Assembly: GCA_030430075.1 (NCBI GenBank)
Contig: JAUIGN010000002.1
Coordinates: 186,001-250,000, forward strand
Direction of reading: 5' to 3'
Length of the DNA stretch: 64,000 bases
From: a bacterium
GTDB taxonomy: Bacteria > Planctomycetota > Planctomycetia > Pirellulales > Pirellulaceae
A program made the position numbers and the translations under genes. This document shows positions 26,664-35,612 of the stretch, in pieces (the first letter of the stretch is position 1; every line of letters starts with the position of its first letter). The notes beneath the pieces were generated by a model, which saw only the letters and a program-made list of their open reading frames with translations, ran no database searches and was not told where the DNA came from.

Positions 26664-26710
26664 ACGGCCCAGTTGCTCATACGGGCCCAGTTGCTCATGC
26701 GGGCCCAGTT
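26664..26710. repeat. 18-bp tandem repeat in the nap/rrf2 divergent region
   Basis: About two and a half copies of an 18-bp unit (ACGGGCCCAGTTGCTCAT) lie between the napD start and the rrf2 start. It is direct rather than palindromic, so it is more likely another of this genome's short tandem arrays than an operator. Confidence 0.8.
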
Positions 26711-26876
26711 TGCGTCAAGGGACGCTCCGCGCATCGCTGCGGCGTTTGTCCTTTTGTTCGCTTCGCCCGACGGCAGCCACTTTCGGAAGCTTGCGTACGC
26801 TCCAGGAAGCTACGCCTGCCGCATTCCCAAGGCTTGGGGCAATCAAACATCAGGCCGCTCAAATTCGCATTGCGAT

Positions 26877-26896
26877 TGTAGACCCGAGAGTCTACA
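26877..26896. promoter_or_regulatory. perfect 7-bp inverted repeat, candidate Rrf2 operator
   Basis: TGTAGAC-N6-GTCTACA is a perfect dyad ending 9 bases before the rrf2 ATG, in the region shared with the divergent nap operon. Rrf2 regulators bind dyads near their own promoters, so autoregulation and control of nap are plausible. No experimentally known site was matched. Confidence 0.55.
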
Positions 26897-26905
26897 TTCA
26901 CTACC

Positions 26906-27340
26906 ATGATTTCGTCAACAGCGACGTATGCGTTGCGAGCCGTGGTTTACCTGGCGGGGCATCCGGGCCGCTACGTGAATCGAGCCGAGATTTCCGCTGC
27001 AACTCAGGTGCCGCACGAGTACCTGTTGAAGGTCCTGCAACAACTTGACGTGGCGGATTTGGTCGAGTCGCGGAGGGGCCCGGGCGGCGGCTACCGGTTA
27101 CGTCGGACGGCCGACGAAATAACGGCGCTCGATGTTGTCCAAGCCGTTGACATGATCCCCCGCATCGCTACCTGCCCGTTGGGAATCACGTCGCATGAAC
27201 AACTTTGCCCGCTCCACCAACTCCTCGACAACGCCAGCCGTCTCGTTGAACAGGCATTCGGTCAGACGGCCATCGCAGACTTGATGCCAGGAAAGCGTTC
27301 GCGAACGTGCGATTTCCCTCGTCGCAATTTGACACCCTAG
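26906..27340 (+). CDS. Rrf2-family transcriptional regulator
   Basis: A 144-residue winged-helix regulator of the Rrf2 family: TYALRAVVYLA at the N-terminus, the recognition region ISAATQVPHEYLLKVLQQL, and the wing GPGGGYRLRR. C90 and C101 have the spacing of the first and third Fe-S cysteines of NsrR; the middle position is not cysteine, and a further Cys lies near the C-terminus. It may hold an Fe-S cluster and sense NO or redox state, but this is inference. It is transcribed away from the nap operon and towards the cytochrome/Fe-S/NrfD trio, placing it as the likely regulator of nitrate respiration. The ATG has no clear Shine-Dalgarno sequence. Confidence 0.88.
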   Translation: MISSTATYALRAVVYLAGHPGRYVNRAEISAATQVPHEYLLKVLQQLDVADLVESRRGPGGGYRLRRTADEITALDVVQAVDMIPRIATCPLGITSHEQLCPLHQLLDNASRLVEQAFGQTAIADLMPGKRSRTCDFPRRNLTP

Positions 27341-27668
27341 CGAGGCTGTACCTCAGATCAGCGGGGCATGTCATGCATAGGCAGGGTGGACGAGACGCGA
27401 CTCCATGGTAACGATGCTACGGCCCTAATCACCATCATCCATGTTAAACCGGACGATCCAAGAACGAACCAACGTTCCGTACAAGCCGTTGCTTTGCCGC
27501 TGTTTGTACTGCACTAACGCAACGCGCAGCTCAGCCGAAACGCGGCCTCGACCGGTTTGCACGGCGACCAACGGAACCGGGCCGACCGCCCAGCGGACCA
27601 TGAATCATCCCGGCCAAGGCGCGCGGCATGGCAACCCGCTCACGTTGGTCGCTAGAACGTGACTCACA
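27341..27668. other. intergenic between rrf2 and the cytochrome operon
   Basis: 328 bases with no gene I can support. A 73-codon open frame (27441-27662) has a composition unlike a protein and no ribosome binding site. A short GAACG-N6-CGTTC dyad occurs near 27465-27480. The promoter of the trio should lie here, but I cannot place it. Confidence 0.45.
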
Positions 27669-28454
27669 ATGATTGACTCTGGCCCGAAATCCAAGCTAGT
27701 TCCGTGCCCTGAGCCCGGTAAGACGGGCGTCCGGCGACAGTTCCCGCGCGCGCCGCGTGGCTACCTGGCGACCGGGATTTTGTTCATCGCCTTGGGCGGA
27801 TTGGGGGCGGCCTTCTCCCGCTCGGCACCCGATCGCAGTGCGGTCCCGCTGACACCGTTATCTCGGCCGGCCGGTCGCCTGGCCAGCCAGCCGGGTCAGC
27901 CTCTGGGTGTGCAGGCAGCCGCGCAGCCCCGCGCGGATAACGCGGCGGCACCCGACGTCCCAGCCCGTTTTCCGCTCGTCATTCGCAAGCCGTCGGGCCC
28001 TCCGCGGATCACAACCGGTCTGCACGGCCTGAATGGCGATCCCGTGACCGCAGCTTGCTCGACGTGCCACGCCACGCGGCCACCGAACCTTGAGAACCGG
28101 ACCGGCGGGGATCTCGACGAGTTTCATACCGGCCTGACCATCGCTCACGGCAACGTCAGTTGCCTGGCCTGCCACAACAGTGGCGACTACGACACGTTGA
28201 AACTGGCGGACGGGCGTCGCGTGGAATTTGCCGAGGTCATGACGTTGTGCGGGCAGTGCCATGGCCCGCAAATGGAGGCATACGAGCACGGTGCACATGG
28301 GGGCATGACGGGCTATTGGGATCGCCGTCGGGGGCCCCTGTCCAAGAACAACTGCATCGACTGTCATCCCCCGCACGCACCCCAGTTCCCCAAGATGCGG
28401 CCCACCTTCAAACCCCGTGATCGATTCCTCGCTCCACCAAGGACGGAACATTGA
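27669..28454 (+). CDS. membrane-anchored tetraheme cytochrome c
   Basis: A 261-residue protein. A cytoplasmic N-terminus (about 1-30), one membrane segment (GYLATGILFIALGGLGAAF) and a Pro/Ala-rich linker lead to a compact heme domain. The heme motifs are CSTCH 130-134, CLACH 165-169, CGQCH 194-198 and CIDCH 229-233. Additional His residues (E-F-H, I-A-H-G, H-G-A-H) could be distal ligands. Its TGA overlaps the TTG start of the Fe-S subunit. It resembles the multiheme subunits that accompany Fe-S/NrfD modules (ACIII, Qrc and related types). Its role is probably to carry electrons from the membrane module to the periplasm. Confidence 0.85.
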   Translation: MIDSGPKSKLVPCPEPGKTGVRRQFPRAPRGYLATGILFIALGGLGAAFSRSAPDRSAVPLTPLSRPAGRLASQPGQPLGVQAAAQPRADNAAAPDVPARFPLVIRKPSGPPRITTGLHGLNGDPVTAACSTCHATRPPNLENRTGGDLDEFHTGLTIAHGNVSCLACHNSGDYDTLKLADGRRVEFAEVMTLCGQCHGPQMEAYEHGAHGGMTGYWDRRRGPLSKNNCIDCHPPHAPQFPKMRPTFKPRDRFLAPPRTEH

Positions 28455-29425
28455 CTGTCGACGACACGCCATCGCCGGACGCCTCGCAAGGTGACTCGAA
28501 TGGACACCAACTGCCCATTGTGAATCAACCTGCGACGCGCCGCACTGCGCTCAAGGCGGTCGGTGCGGCGCTGGGGCTGGCCGCTTTCGGCAAGGCCGTA
28601 TCGCCCCTTTGGAGCATCCCGGAGCATGTTTCGGTCGACGAGTTTCTGCAACAGCACTACCAGGAACTCACACCCTCCGACAAAGACCGCATATTCGCTC
28701 GACTGGAATCAGAGACCAAAGAGGAATTCGGGGTCGACGTCACGATCTCCGATCCCCGGCCGCTGCCTGGCGTGCGGTTTGGCTACGCCATCAACCTGAG
28801 CAAGTGCAACGGGAACGGTGCATGCATGGAAGCCTGCAGCAAAGAGAACAACCACCACCGCGGCATTGATCAGTCATACATCCGCGTGCTCGAGATGTCG
28901 AAGGGATCAATGGACATGGAGCACGGCACGACGACGTTTGACCACACGGTGCCGCAAGACGGCAAGTTCTACATGCCGGTCCAGTGCCAACAGTGCGAAA
29001 AACCACCGTGCGTTTCCGCCTGCCCGGTTGAAGCAACCTGGCAGGAAGACGATGGGATCGTCGTCGTCGATTACAACTGGTGCATCGGCTGCCGCTATTG
29101 CGAGGCCGCTTGTCCCTACCATGCCCGGCGATTCAACTGGGAACCGCCGGAAATCCCCGCCGACGAGATTAATCCGGATCAGGGTTATCTCTCCAATCGT
29201 ATTCGCCCGCAGGGCACGATGGAAAAATGCCATTTCTGTCTCCATCGGACAAGAGAGGGCCGGGCCCCTGCCTGCCTGGAGGCCTGCCCCACCGGGGCCC
29301 GCGTGTTCGGGGATCTGAATGATCCAGAGTCGGACATCAACTGGGTCCTCGAGAATAAACGAGTCTTTGTGCTGAAAGAGGAACTCGGCACGCAACCCAA
29401 CTTCTTCTACTTTTTCGATTCATGA
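28451..29425 (+). CDS. Tat-exported ferredoxin-type Fe-S subunit of an NrfD complex
   Basis: A 324-residue protein with a Tat-like leader (ATRRTALKAVGAALG, about 28-42) and four cysteine clusters of the NrfC/PsrB/ActB type. Three are complete: CQQCEKPPCVSACP, CIGCRYCEAACP and CHFC ... CLEACP. The first, CNGNGACMEAC, has Asn122 where the second cysteine usually sits (C119, N122, C125, C129), so that cluster may be [3Fe-4S] or altered. The start is TTG 28451, supported by AAGGACGG just upstream and by overlap with the preceding stop. It ends in an ATGA overlap with the NrfD gene. The subunit would relay electrons between the quinol-reactive membrane subunit and the cytochrome. Confidence 0.9.
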   Translation: MTVDDTPSPDASQGDSNGHQLPIVNQPATRRTALKAVGAALGLAAFGKAVSPLWSIPEHVSVDEFLQQHYQELTPSDKDRIFARLESETKEEFGVDVTISDPRPLPGVRFGYAINLSKCNGNGACMEACSKENNHHRGIDQSYIRVLEMSKGSMDMEHGTTTFDHTVPQDGKFYMPVQCQQCEKPPCVSACPVEATWQEDDGIVVVDYNWCIGCRYCEAACPYHARRFNWEPPEIPADEINPDQGYLSNRIRPQGTMEKCHFCLHRTREGRAPACLEACPTGARVFGDLNDPESDINWVLENKRVFVLKEELGTQPNFFYFFDS

Positions 29426-30699
29426 CCATGCCGTCGAGTGCAGACGCACACCACCCGCAGACCACGACCAACGATCCGCTCCGCAGCTACCCGAAGTTTC
29501 TGTGGTGGGGGCTGGGGGAATCGACCAATGGCGGGTTGGGATTCTACGTCTGGATGATTGTCCTGACTGCCATCTCGCTGGTGGGAGCCAACGCCTGGGC
29601 CAACCAGGTGGCCCAAGGCATGATCGTGACGAACATGACCGACCACGTCAGTTGGGGACTCTACATCGCCAACTTCACGTTTTGCGTCGGGCTTGCCGCC
29701 GGTGGTGTCATGATGGTGATCCCGGCCTACTTGTATGACGACGAAGAGATGCATCGGGTCGTCATCGTCGGCGAAGCGGTCGCCATCGCCGCCATCGTGA
29801 TGGCCACCTTGAGCGTCGTGGTGGACCTCGGACGGCCCGACCGGTTCTGGCATCTGGTGCCGATCATCGGCCGCGTGAATTGGCCGGTGTCCATGCTGAC
29901 CTGGGATGTGATCGTCCTCAACGGCTACCTGATTATCAACTTGCACATCGTTGGCTACTTGCTCTATATGCGCTACCTCGGTCGCAAGCCGAATCCGAGT
30001 TGGTATGTGCCCTTCGTGTTTCTTTCCATCGTCTGGGCCATCAGCATTCATACGGTGACGGCATTTCTGTATTGCGGCCTGGGGGGACGTCCTTTTTGGA
30101 ACACCGCCCTGCTGGCTCCGCGCTTCCTCGCATCCGCTTTCGTCAGCGGCCCGGCATTTATCATCCTCGTAATGCGCATCCTGCGGATCACGACCGGCAG
30201 AGAGACGGCGCCGGGTCCGGCCCGAACATTGATTCAGATCATCCGCGTCGCCATGACGATCAACCTGGTGATGCTGGCCAGTGAGCTGTTTACTCTGTTC
30301 TATACCGGCAGCTCCCACGGCGCATCCGCTGAATACCTGTATTTCGGCAGCCACGGGCATACGGGTCTCGTTCCCTGGATTTGGACCGCGGTGGTCTGCA
30401 ACCTGGTTGGCACCGGACTGTTCTTCATGCCGGAAGCGCTCGAACGGGGCACGATTCGCATCGCCGCCTGCGTGTTATGCATCGTGGGGATTTGGATTGA
30501 GAAAGGGATGGGCCTGATCATTCCGGGCTTCATTCCCTCGACGCTCCACGAGATCGTTGAGTACTCGCCAAGCCTCGTCGAATGGAAGGTCACCGCGGGG
30601 ATCTGGGCCTTCGGCTTCCTGCTGCTGACCGTCCTCCTGAAACTCATCGTGGCGGTATTCACAGGAGAAGAGTCGCGGGCAAAACCGCAACCGCCCTAA
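29422..30699 (+). CDS. NrfD/PsrC-family integral membrane quinol oxidoreductase subunit
   Basis: A 425-residue hydrophobic protein with about ten predicted membrane helices. NrfD/PsrC traits are W-G-L-Y-I-A-N-F-T-F in an early helix, the D-L-G-R-P-D-R-F-W-H block and a PALYL-like segment (VIPAYLYDD). These proteins bind menaquinol or menaquinone at the membrane. It overlaps the Fe-S gene by 4 bases (ATGA) and is last in the trio. With no napC, napG or napH in the window, this trio is the best candidate for feeding electrons from menaquinol to NapA through the cytochromes. That link is inferred from gene order. Confidence 0.9.
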   Translation: MTMPSSADAHHPQTTTNDPLRSYPKFLWWGLGESTNGGLGFYVWMIVLTAISLVGANAWANQVAQGMIVTNMTDHVSWGLYIANFTFCVGLAAGGVMMVIPAYLYDDEEMHRVVIVGEAVAIAAIVMATLSVVVDLGRPDRFWHLVPIIGRVNWPVSMLTWDVIVLNGYLIINLHIVGYLLYMRYLGRKPNPSWYVPFVFLSIVWAISIHTVTAFLYCGLGGRPFWNTALLAPRFLASAFVSGPAFIILVMRILRITTGRETAPGPARTLIQIIRVAMTINLVMLASELFTLFYTGSSHGASAEYLYFGSHGHTGLVPWIWTAVVCNLVGTGLFFMPEALERGTIRIAACVLCIVGIWIEKGMGLIIPGFIPSTLHEIVEYSPSLVEWKVTAGIWAFGFLLLTVLLKLIVAVFTGEESRAKPQPP

Positions 30700-30782
30700 A
30701 GGCTCGCCTCAATGCCCTGCCCTCCCTCGGCTTCCATCACGACCAGTGGTTATTTGATTCCCAGGATGCGAGGAAGATACTC

Positions 30783-33700
30783 ATGCCACCGATGCACCGG
30801 GCCGCGGTTCGTAGCGTACGTGGGGCCGGCCCGACCTTTGCGATAGTCGCCGCCAGCTTGTGGGCCGCCGGTCTCGCCGCCCAGGAGGCGACGCCTCCGA
30901 CCGCCGTCCGCTGGTGGGAAGCTTATCAGGGTGACGACGTCAACGGCCCGGATGTGCTTGGCTATTGGAAATTGGATGGCGAAGGCGCGTCCGCCCTGGC
31001 GGATGCCTCGCCCCATGGTCACACGTCCACACTGCGGGGCGGCAAACTGAGTCCGGCCGGTCGTTTCGGCGGATGCCTGGAAAGTTCGGCCGGCTACCCC
31101 GTGGTCGACGAAAGCCATGGCCTGCACATCACCCGCAGCCCGGTGCTTTCTCCTCCCGGCCCGTTTACCGCCGAATTGTGGGTCCGAGCGAAAGGGGCCG
31201 ACGACTTCCCGGCCAACACGCGGCCGGTGCTGTTGGACATGAAGTATGTCACGTACAACCACACGGGCTTCAAGCTGTCGCTTTCCCCAGCCGGCGCCGA
31301 CGGCGCCCGGCGGCTCACACTGGAACTGGGTACGGGCACCGAGACGCACCACTGGTACTCGCGGCCCTTCCTCCTCCCGCCCGCCAACTGGCGGCACCTG
31401 GCGTTCACCTACGACGCCCGTGGCACCGCGGCGTTCTTCGTGGATGGAAAGGAAAGCGGCCGGTCCACCATTCAAGCGGCCGGGCCGATGGCCGCCGCGG
31501 TTCAGCACTTGGCGATCGGTGACCGGATCGGGTCCCTCTACAACGGCTTCCCCGGCTACCTGGATGAGGTCCGCATCACCCGCGGCGTCCGCGCCTTCCG
31601 CCCGATTCGCATCGTGCCCCTGGCGGCGAAGTTTGCCACCGTCCGAATGACGGATCGAGCGACGCTCGAGGCCGACCTGATCAACCAGACCGGCCAGCGG
31701 TTGGAGTCGACTTCCGTCAGGGCGACCATCCCCGACGGCACGCACCAGACGATTCCCGTACCGCCGCTCGCTCCCGGTGCCAGCCATCGCTTCAAGGTCC
31801 TCCTGCCGACCTCGCTGCGACCCGGCGAGTACGCGCTGATGCTTACCTGCGAGTTGCCCGGCTGGGGCGGCACGTCCGACGTCTATCAGGCCACCACCAG
31901 GATTCCCTTCGTGATAACGGCTCGCCCACTCCCGGCGCGGATGCCGGTCGTCATGTGGGGCATCGGCGGGGTCGACGAGGTTGTTCGCGAAATTCCGCGG
32001 CTTAAGCAGCTGGGGTTCACCCATTGCCTGGGGCTGCGCTGCGATTACGGGCAGGTCTGGGAGGAGGGCGGCGACGCGTTGCCGGGAACTGCCGAGACCA
32101 TTCGCAACAGCCGTGACATGCTTGATGCAGCCCTGGCGCATGACATCGGGATCGTGGCCTCACTATCGCCCGGTAGCTGGCTGCGACGCGCGTCCGTCGG
32201 CAAGCCGTTCCTCCGTGTCGACCGCCAGGGCGGTCACTACCGGCGCGAAGATGTCAGCGGGCTCTTCCCGCGCGTTGGTGAATTCAGCTTCGATACCGGT
32301 GCGGCGATGGCACGCGCGTATGGAGATCATCCAGCATTCCGTGCGGCCCTCTTGCATACCGAGGTGCGGGGCGAGTCGGAAGTGTCGTTCCACCCCCTGG
32401 AAGTCGCGGCCTACCAGCGGGCGACCGGCCGAGAAATTCCGCAGGAGGTGAAGGGCAAGAACGGTGTGTCGTGGCAACAGTTGGCAGACTTCCCCGCGGA
32501 TCGCGTCATCGCGGACGACCATCCGATCCTGCAGTATCTGACTTGGTTCTGGACTTCCGGCGATGGCTGGAATCAACTCAACACACAGTTGCACCAGGGA
32601 CTGACGCGGGAAGGCACTCCGGACCGTTTCTGGACGTTTCACGACCCGGCTGTCCGCCAGCCCAGCATCCGTGGCAGTGGCGGCCGGACGAACGTCCTCT
32701 CTCATTGGACCTACAGTTACCCGGACCCGGTCCGAATCGGGCTCTGCACGGACGAACTGTTCGAAATGGCGCGTGTCAACGGCCACGGCCAGGACGTGAT
32801 GAAGATGACACAGATCATCTGGTACCGCTCGCAGACCGCGCCACGCACCAAGGTCGACGTGCCCGGTCATTCTCCCTGGGTGGATCAGGATCCTGACGCG
32901 GACTACATCACCATCGCACCGCTCCATTTGCGGGAGGCATTCTGGGCGAAAATCGCCCGCCCGATCCAGGGCATCATGTATCACGGCTGGCAATCGCTGG
33001 TGCCGACGGAGACGCCTGGCGCGTATCGATACACGAATCCGAATACTCAGTTCGAACTCCAACGCCTGATACGCGAGGTGGTCGAACCGTTGGGACCGAT
33101 GCTGCGACAAGTGCCCGACGCACCGGCCGAGGTAGCTTTCCTGGAGAGCTTCACCTCCCAGATGTTCGCTCGCCGGGGAACCTACGGGTGGAACGGCAGT
33201 TGGGCGGGCGACATGTACCACATCTTGATGTATTCCCAGTTGCAACCGCGGGTGCTCTATGAGGAGTCTTTACTGGCCGGCGGTTTGGAGTCGAGCAAGA
33301 TCCTGGTGCTCGCCGACTGCGACGTATTGACGGAGTCCGTCGTGGCGCGAATCCAGGCGTTTCAGGCCCAAGGGGGACTGATCATTGGCGACGCCCAGGT
33401 TTGCCCGGCGATTAAACCGGACCTGGTGATCCCCCGCTTCGCTCGCAGCAAACAGGCCGCCGCGGATCGGGCAGCGTTGCTGGCGGCTGCCGCGAGACTG
33501 CGCGGGTGGCTCGATTCGCGCCACGCGCGCCCCCTGGACTCGACGAACCCGAATGTTGTCACTCGGCGGCGACGCGCCGGCACGACGGACTATGTCTTTG
33601 CCGTAAACGACCACCGGGAAGCGGGCACGTACGTGGGAGACTACGGGCTGGTGATGGAAAACGGACTCCCCTCAGAGACCGTCTTCCATCTCCGCCGCGA

Positions 33701-34139
33701 CAGTGGCTTCGTTTACGATCTGCGGCGTGGCCGCCCGGTGCCTGTTGTGGAACAAACCGGCGACCGGCTCCAATGGCCGTACCAACTCGGCCCCTGCGAC
33801 GGGGGTCTGTTCATGGTCACCCAACGCCCGATCAAGGAAGTGCAGGTCAGGGTCGACGACGAGGTCGAGCTGGGAGACTCGCTGACGATCGAGATCGAAG
33901 TCACCGACGGCCGGCAGGCCATCGACGCTGTCGTTCCGATCGACGTCCGCCTCATCGACCCGGAGGCTGTGGAAGCGGAGTTCAGCGGGTACTACGGGGC
34001 GAAGTCCGGGCGGCAGACGGTGACCTATGACGTCGCCGGCAACGATCGCACGGGCGTCTGGACGGTCATGGTCCGCGACTTGGCCGCTGGGAACACGACC
34101 ACCCGCTACGTCCGCGTGCTCGAGAAGAAAGCACAATGA
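30783..34139 (+). CDS. large secreted protein: LamG-type lectin domain plus glycosidase-like region
   Basis: An 1118-residue protein with a signal peptide (about 1-33, ending AAGLAAQE). A concanavalin-like LamG/jelly-roll domain follows (about 55-280): VLGYWKLDGEGASALADASPHG, FTAELWVRAKG, NWRHLAFTYDARGTAAFFVDGKE and GYLDEVRI. A beta-sandwich linker leads to a TIM-barrel-like region beginning MPVVMWGIGGVDEVVREIPRLK, with long aromatic-rich segments. A Rossmann-like domain near 830-900 (ILVLADCDVLTESVVARIQ) resembles the trimerisation part of beta-galactosidase-type enzymes. The C-terminus is beta-sandwich. It is probably a carbohydrate-active surface enzyme; no family is assigned. ATG 30783 has GAGGAAG upstream; the frame extending into the NrfD gene is not coding. 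Confidence 0.75.
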   Translation: MPPMHRAAVRSVRGAGPTFAIVAASLWAAGLAAQEATPPTAVRWWEAYQGDDVNGPDVLGYWKLDGEGASALADASPHGHTSTLRGGKLSPAGRFGGCLESSAGYPVVDESHGLHITRSPVLSPPGPFTAELWVRAKGADDFPANTRPVLLDMKYVTYNHTGFKLSLSPAGADGARRLTLELGTGTETHHWYSRPFLLPPANWRHLAFTYDARGTAAFFVDGKESGRSTIQAAGPMAAAVQHLAIGDRIGSLYNGFPGYLDEVRITRGVRAFRPIRIVPLAAKFATVRMTDRATLEADLINQTGQRLESTSVRATIPDGTHQTIPVPPLAPGASHRFKVLLPTSLRPGEYALMLTCELPGWGGTSDVYQATTRIPFVITARPLPARMPVVMWGIGGVDEVVREIPRLKQLGFTHCLGLRCDYGQVWEEGGDALPGTAETIRNSRDMLDAALAHDIGIVASLSPGSWLRRASVGKPFLRVDRQGGHYRREDVSGLFPRVGEFSFDTGAAMARAYGDHPAFRAALLHTEVRGESEVSFHPLEVAAYQRATGREIPQEVKGKNGVSWQQLADFPADRVIADDHPILQYLTWFWTSGDGWNQLNTQLHQGLTREGTPDRFWTFHDPAVRQPSIRGSGGRTNVLSHWTYSYPDPVRIGLCTDELFEMARVNGHGQDVMKMTQIIWYRSQTAPRTKVDVPGHSPWVDQDPDADYITIAPLHLREAFWAKIARPIQGIMYHGWQSLVPTETPGAYRYTNPNTQFELQRLIREVVEPLGPMLRQVPDAPAEVAFLESFTSQMFARRGTYGWNGSWAGDMYHILMYSQLQPRVLYEESLLAGGLESSKILVLADCDVLTESVVARIQAFQAQGGLIIGDAQVCPAIKPDLVIPRFARSKQAAADRAALLAAAARLRGWLDSRHARPLDSTNPNVVTRRRRAGTTDYVFAVNDHREAGTYVGDYGLVMENGLPSETVFHLRRDSGFVYDLRRGRPVPVVEQTGDRLQWPYQLGPCDGGLFMVTQRPIKEVQVRVDDEVELGDSLTIEIEVTDGRQAIDAVVPIDVRLIDPEAVEAEFSGYYGAKSGRQTVTYDVAGNDRTGVWTVMVRDLAAGNTTTRYVRVLEKKAQ

Positions 34140-34244
34140 CGGCTCGCTTGACGGGAACCGGCCTTGACTTTGCGAACGCAGCACGGCGGGTTCTCCGGCG
34201 CGTCGCATCGTGAGCCACGATAGCTTGGATGATCTGTCAGCCGC

Positions 34245-35264
34245 TCAGTTGATCCCCTGCTTCTTCAATTCGCCGACCACCGTGCGGACAATGCGTGCCA
34301 CCTGATCGGGGTCAACGGAATCTCCGACAGGGCAGCCGCCAACCGGCTCCTCCGTAAACCCTTCGCCGGCCAGGAGACACTGGAGTTGATCGCTGAGCGT
34401 ACCGAGGGCCGCCTGCTGGACGTCGGACTGGGGTTGGCGACCACAGCCCGTGTTAATGCCGCGCAGCCGGAGGGCGGCGCGAAACCCTTCGGGGAATTCC
34501 GACGACAGAATCATTGCGTCGAACAGCGTGAGCAGGCGATATTGCAGCTCGCGGGCTTCATCCAGTTGCATCGACGTCGTCAAATCGTAGAGCTTCCGAG
34601 TAATCTCCGGGACGACGCCGCTGGTGGCATTCGTCCCGCCGTCGCAGCCGAGCAGAATCATGGGTAGCAGGGCGGCATCCCAGCCCGTCAGGAAGGCGAA
34701 ATCGGGTCGCACGGGACGCACGGCCGAGATCATCCGCATCATGTGCGGCAGGTCGCCGGACGAGTCCTTGATGGCCGCCACACGCGGGCATTCTTCGGCC
34801 AGGCGTTGGACGGTCGGAACATCGATCGGCGAGGCAAACATCGGGATGTTATAGAGCGTGACGTCGATCGGTGAATTATCCGCGATCTCCTTGAAATACG
34901 CGTAGACACCGGCCGGGCTCAGCTTGTAGTAGAACGGGGCCACGATGGCGACCGCCCGCACGCCCAAGTCGTGGTAGTGCTCGCACGCCCGAATCGTCTC
35001 CCGTGTATTGGCCTCGGCCGCACCCGCCAGGATCGGCACGCGGTCTCCCGCGTGGTCGGCGATGATCTCAATAATTCGGCGACGCTCTTCGGCAGTGAAC
35101 CGAGTGAACTCGCCGGTCGACCCGTTGGGATACAAGCCGTGGACGCCCCGTTCGATGAGCCAGTCAACGTAGCGCCGCAATTCGGCCTCGTTGATTTCCC
35201 CTTGAGCGTCCAGCGGTACGATATTCGGGGTAAAAATTCCTTTGAGGGGAGCGTTTTCGGACAT
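34245..35264 (-). CDS. DapA/NanA-family (dihydrodipicolinate synthase-like) aldolase
   Basis: A 339-residue TIM-barrel class I aldolase. The YPNGSTGEF block corresponds to the GTTGE loop of DapA. YNIP carries the catalytic Tyr, and AAIKDSSGD carries the Schiff-base Lys. The last 50 residues or so extend beyond a standard 290-residue DapA. The family cleaves or forms C-C bonds on 2-oxo acids (DapA, N-acetylneuraminate lyase, KDG aldolase). The absence of lysine genes nearby makes a sugar-acid aldolase as likely as DapA. ATG 35264 gives the conserved start [17 protein letters not shown]. Confidence 0.88.
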   Translation of the reverse strand: MSENAPLKGIFTPNIVPLDAQGEINEAELRRYVDWLIERGVHGLYPNGSTGEFTRFTAEERRRIIEIIADHAGDRVPILAGAAEANTRETIRACEHYHDLGVRAVAIVAPFYYKLSPAGVYAYFKEIADNSPIDVTLYNIPMFASPIDVPTVQRLAEECPRVAAIKDSSGDLPHMMRMISAVRPVRPDFAFLTGWDAALLPMILLGCDGGTNATSGVVPEITRKLYDLTTSMQLDEARELQYRLLTLFDAMILSSEFPEGFRAALRLRGINTGCGRQPQSDVQQAALGTLSDQLQCLLAGEGFTEEPVGGCPVGDSVDPDQVARIVRTVVGELKKQGIN

Positions 35265-35612
35265 CGGCTCGGCAACTTCCGCAAGGGTCGTTAGAATCGT
35301 CACAATCGCAGGCAGCCCGACATCGGCCACCCCGCAGTTCAGTCAATCATAGCCTACGCCATGGCAACTCCAAGCCATTATTGGGGACGCCGGTGAACCA
35401 CGGCGGGATGAAGCACCGGGCCGGACGGAACGGTGACGCCGGTCGCCGGGCGCGCCGGCTCGGTTGCCGCGGCCGGCCTGTCGAGCTGCCTCGGCCCGTT
35501 GCGTTGCCTGTCGCATGATGGGGCGGCGGCGTGACCCCGGCCGGGCCAGTAATGCCACACCACCCTGAACGGCAGCACTCGCCAGATCGCTGCCTCCAGA
35601 AAGTGCGACCAC
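35265..35612. other. divergent intergenic region
   Basis: 348 bases between the divergent aldolase and glycosyltransferase genes, so it must hold both promoters. It is GC-rich throughout. I see no convincing -10/-35 pair, no repeat and no small gene. Confidence 0.4.

Noticed and set aside
27441..27662. Small 73-codon frame with several cysteines before the cytochrome gene
   Set aside because: No ribosome binding site, no domain, and the cysteine spacing fits no metal-binding family I know.
30582..30782. 67-codon N-terminal extension of the LamG protein gene
   Set aside because: It overlaps the end of the NrfD gene and would bury the signal peptide; ATG 30783 has a good ribosome binding site.
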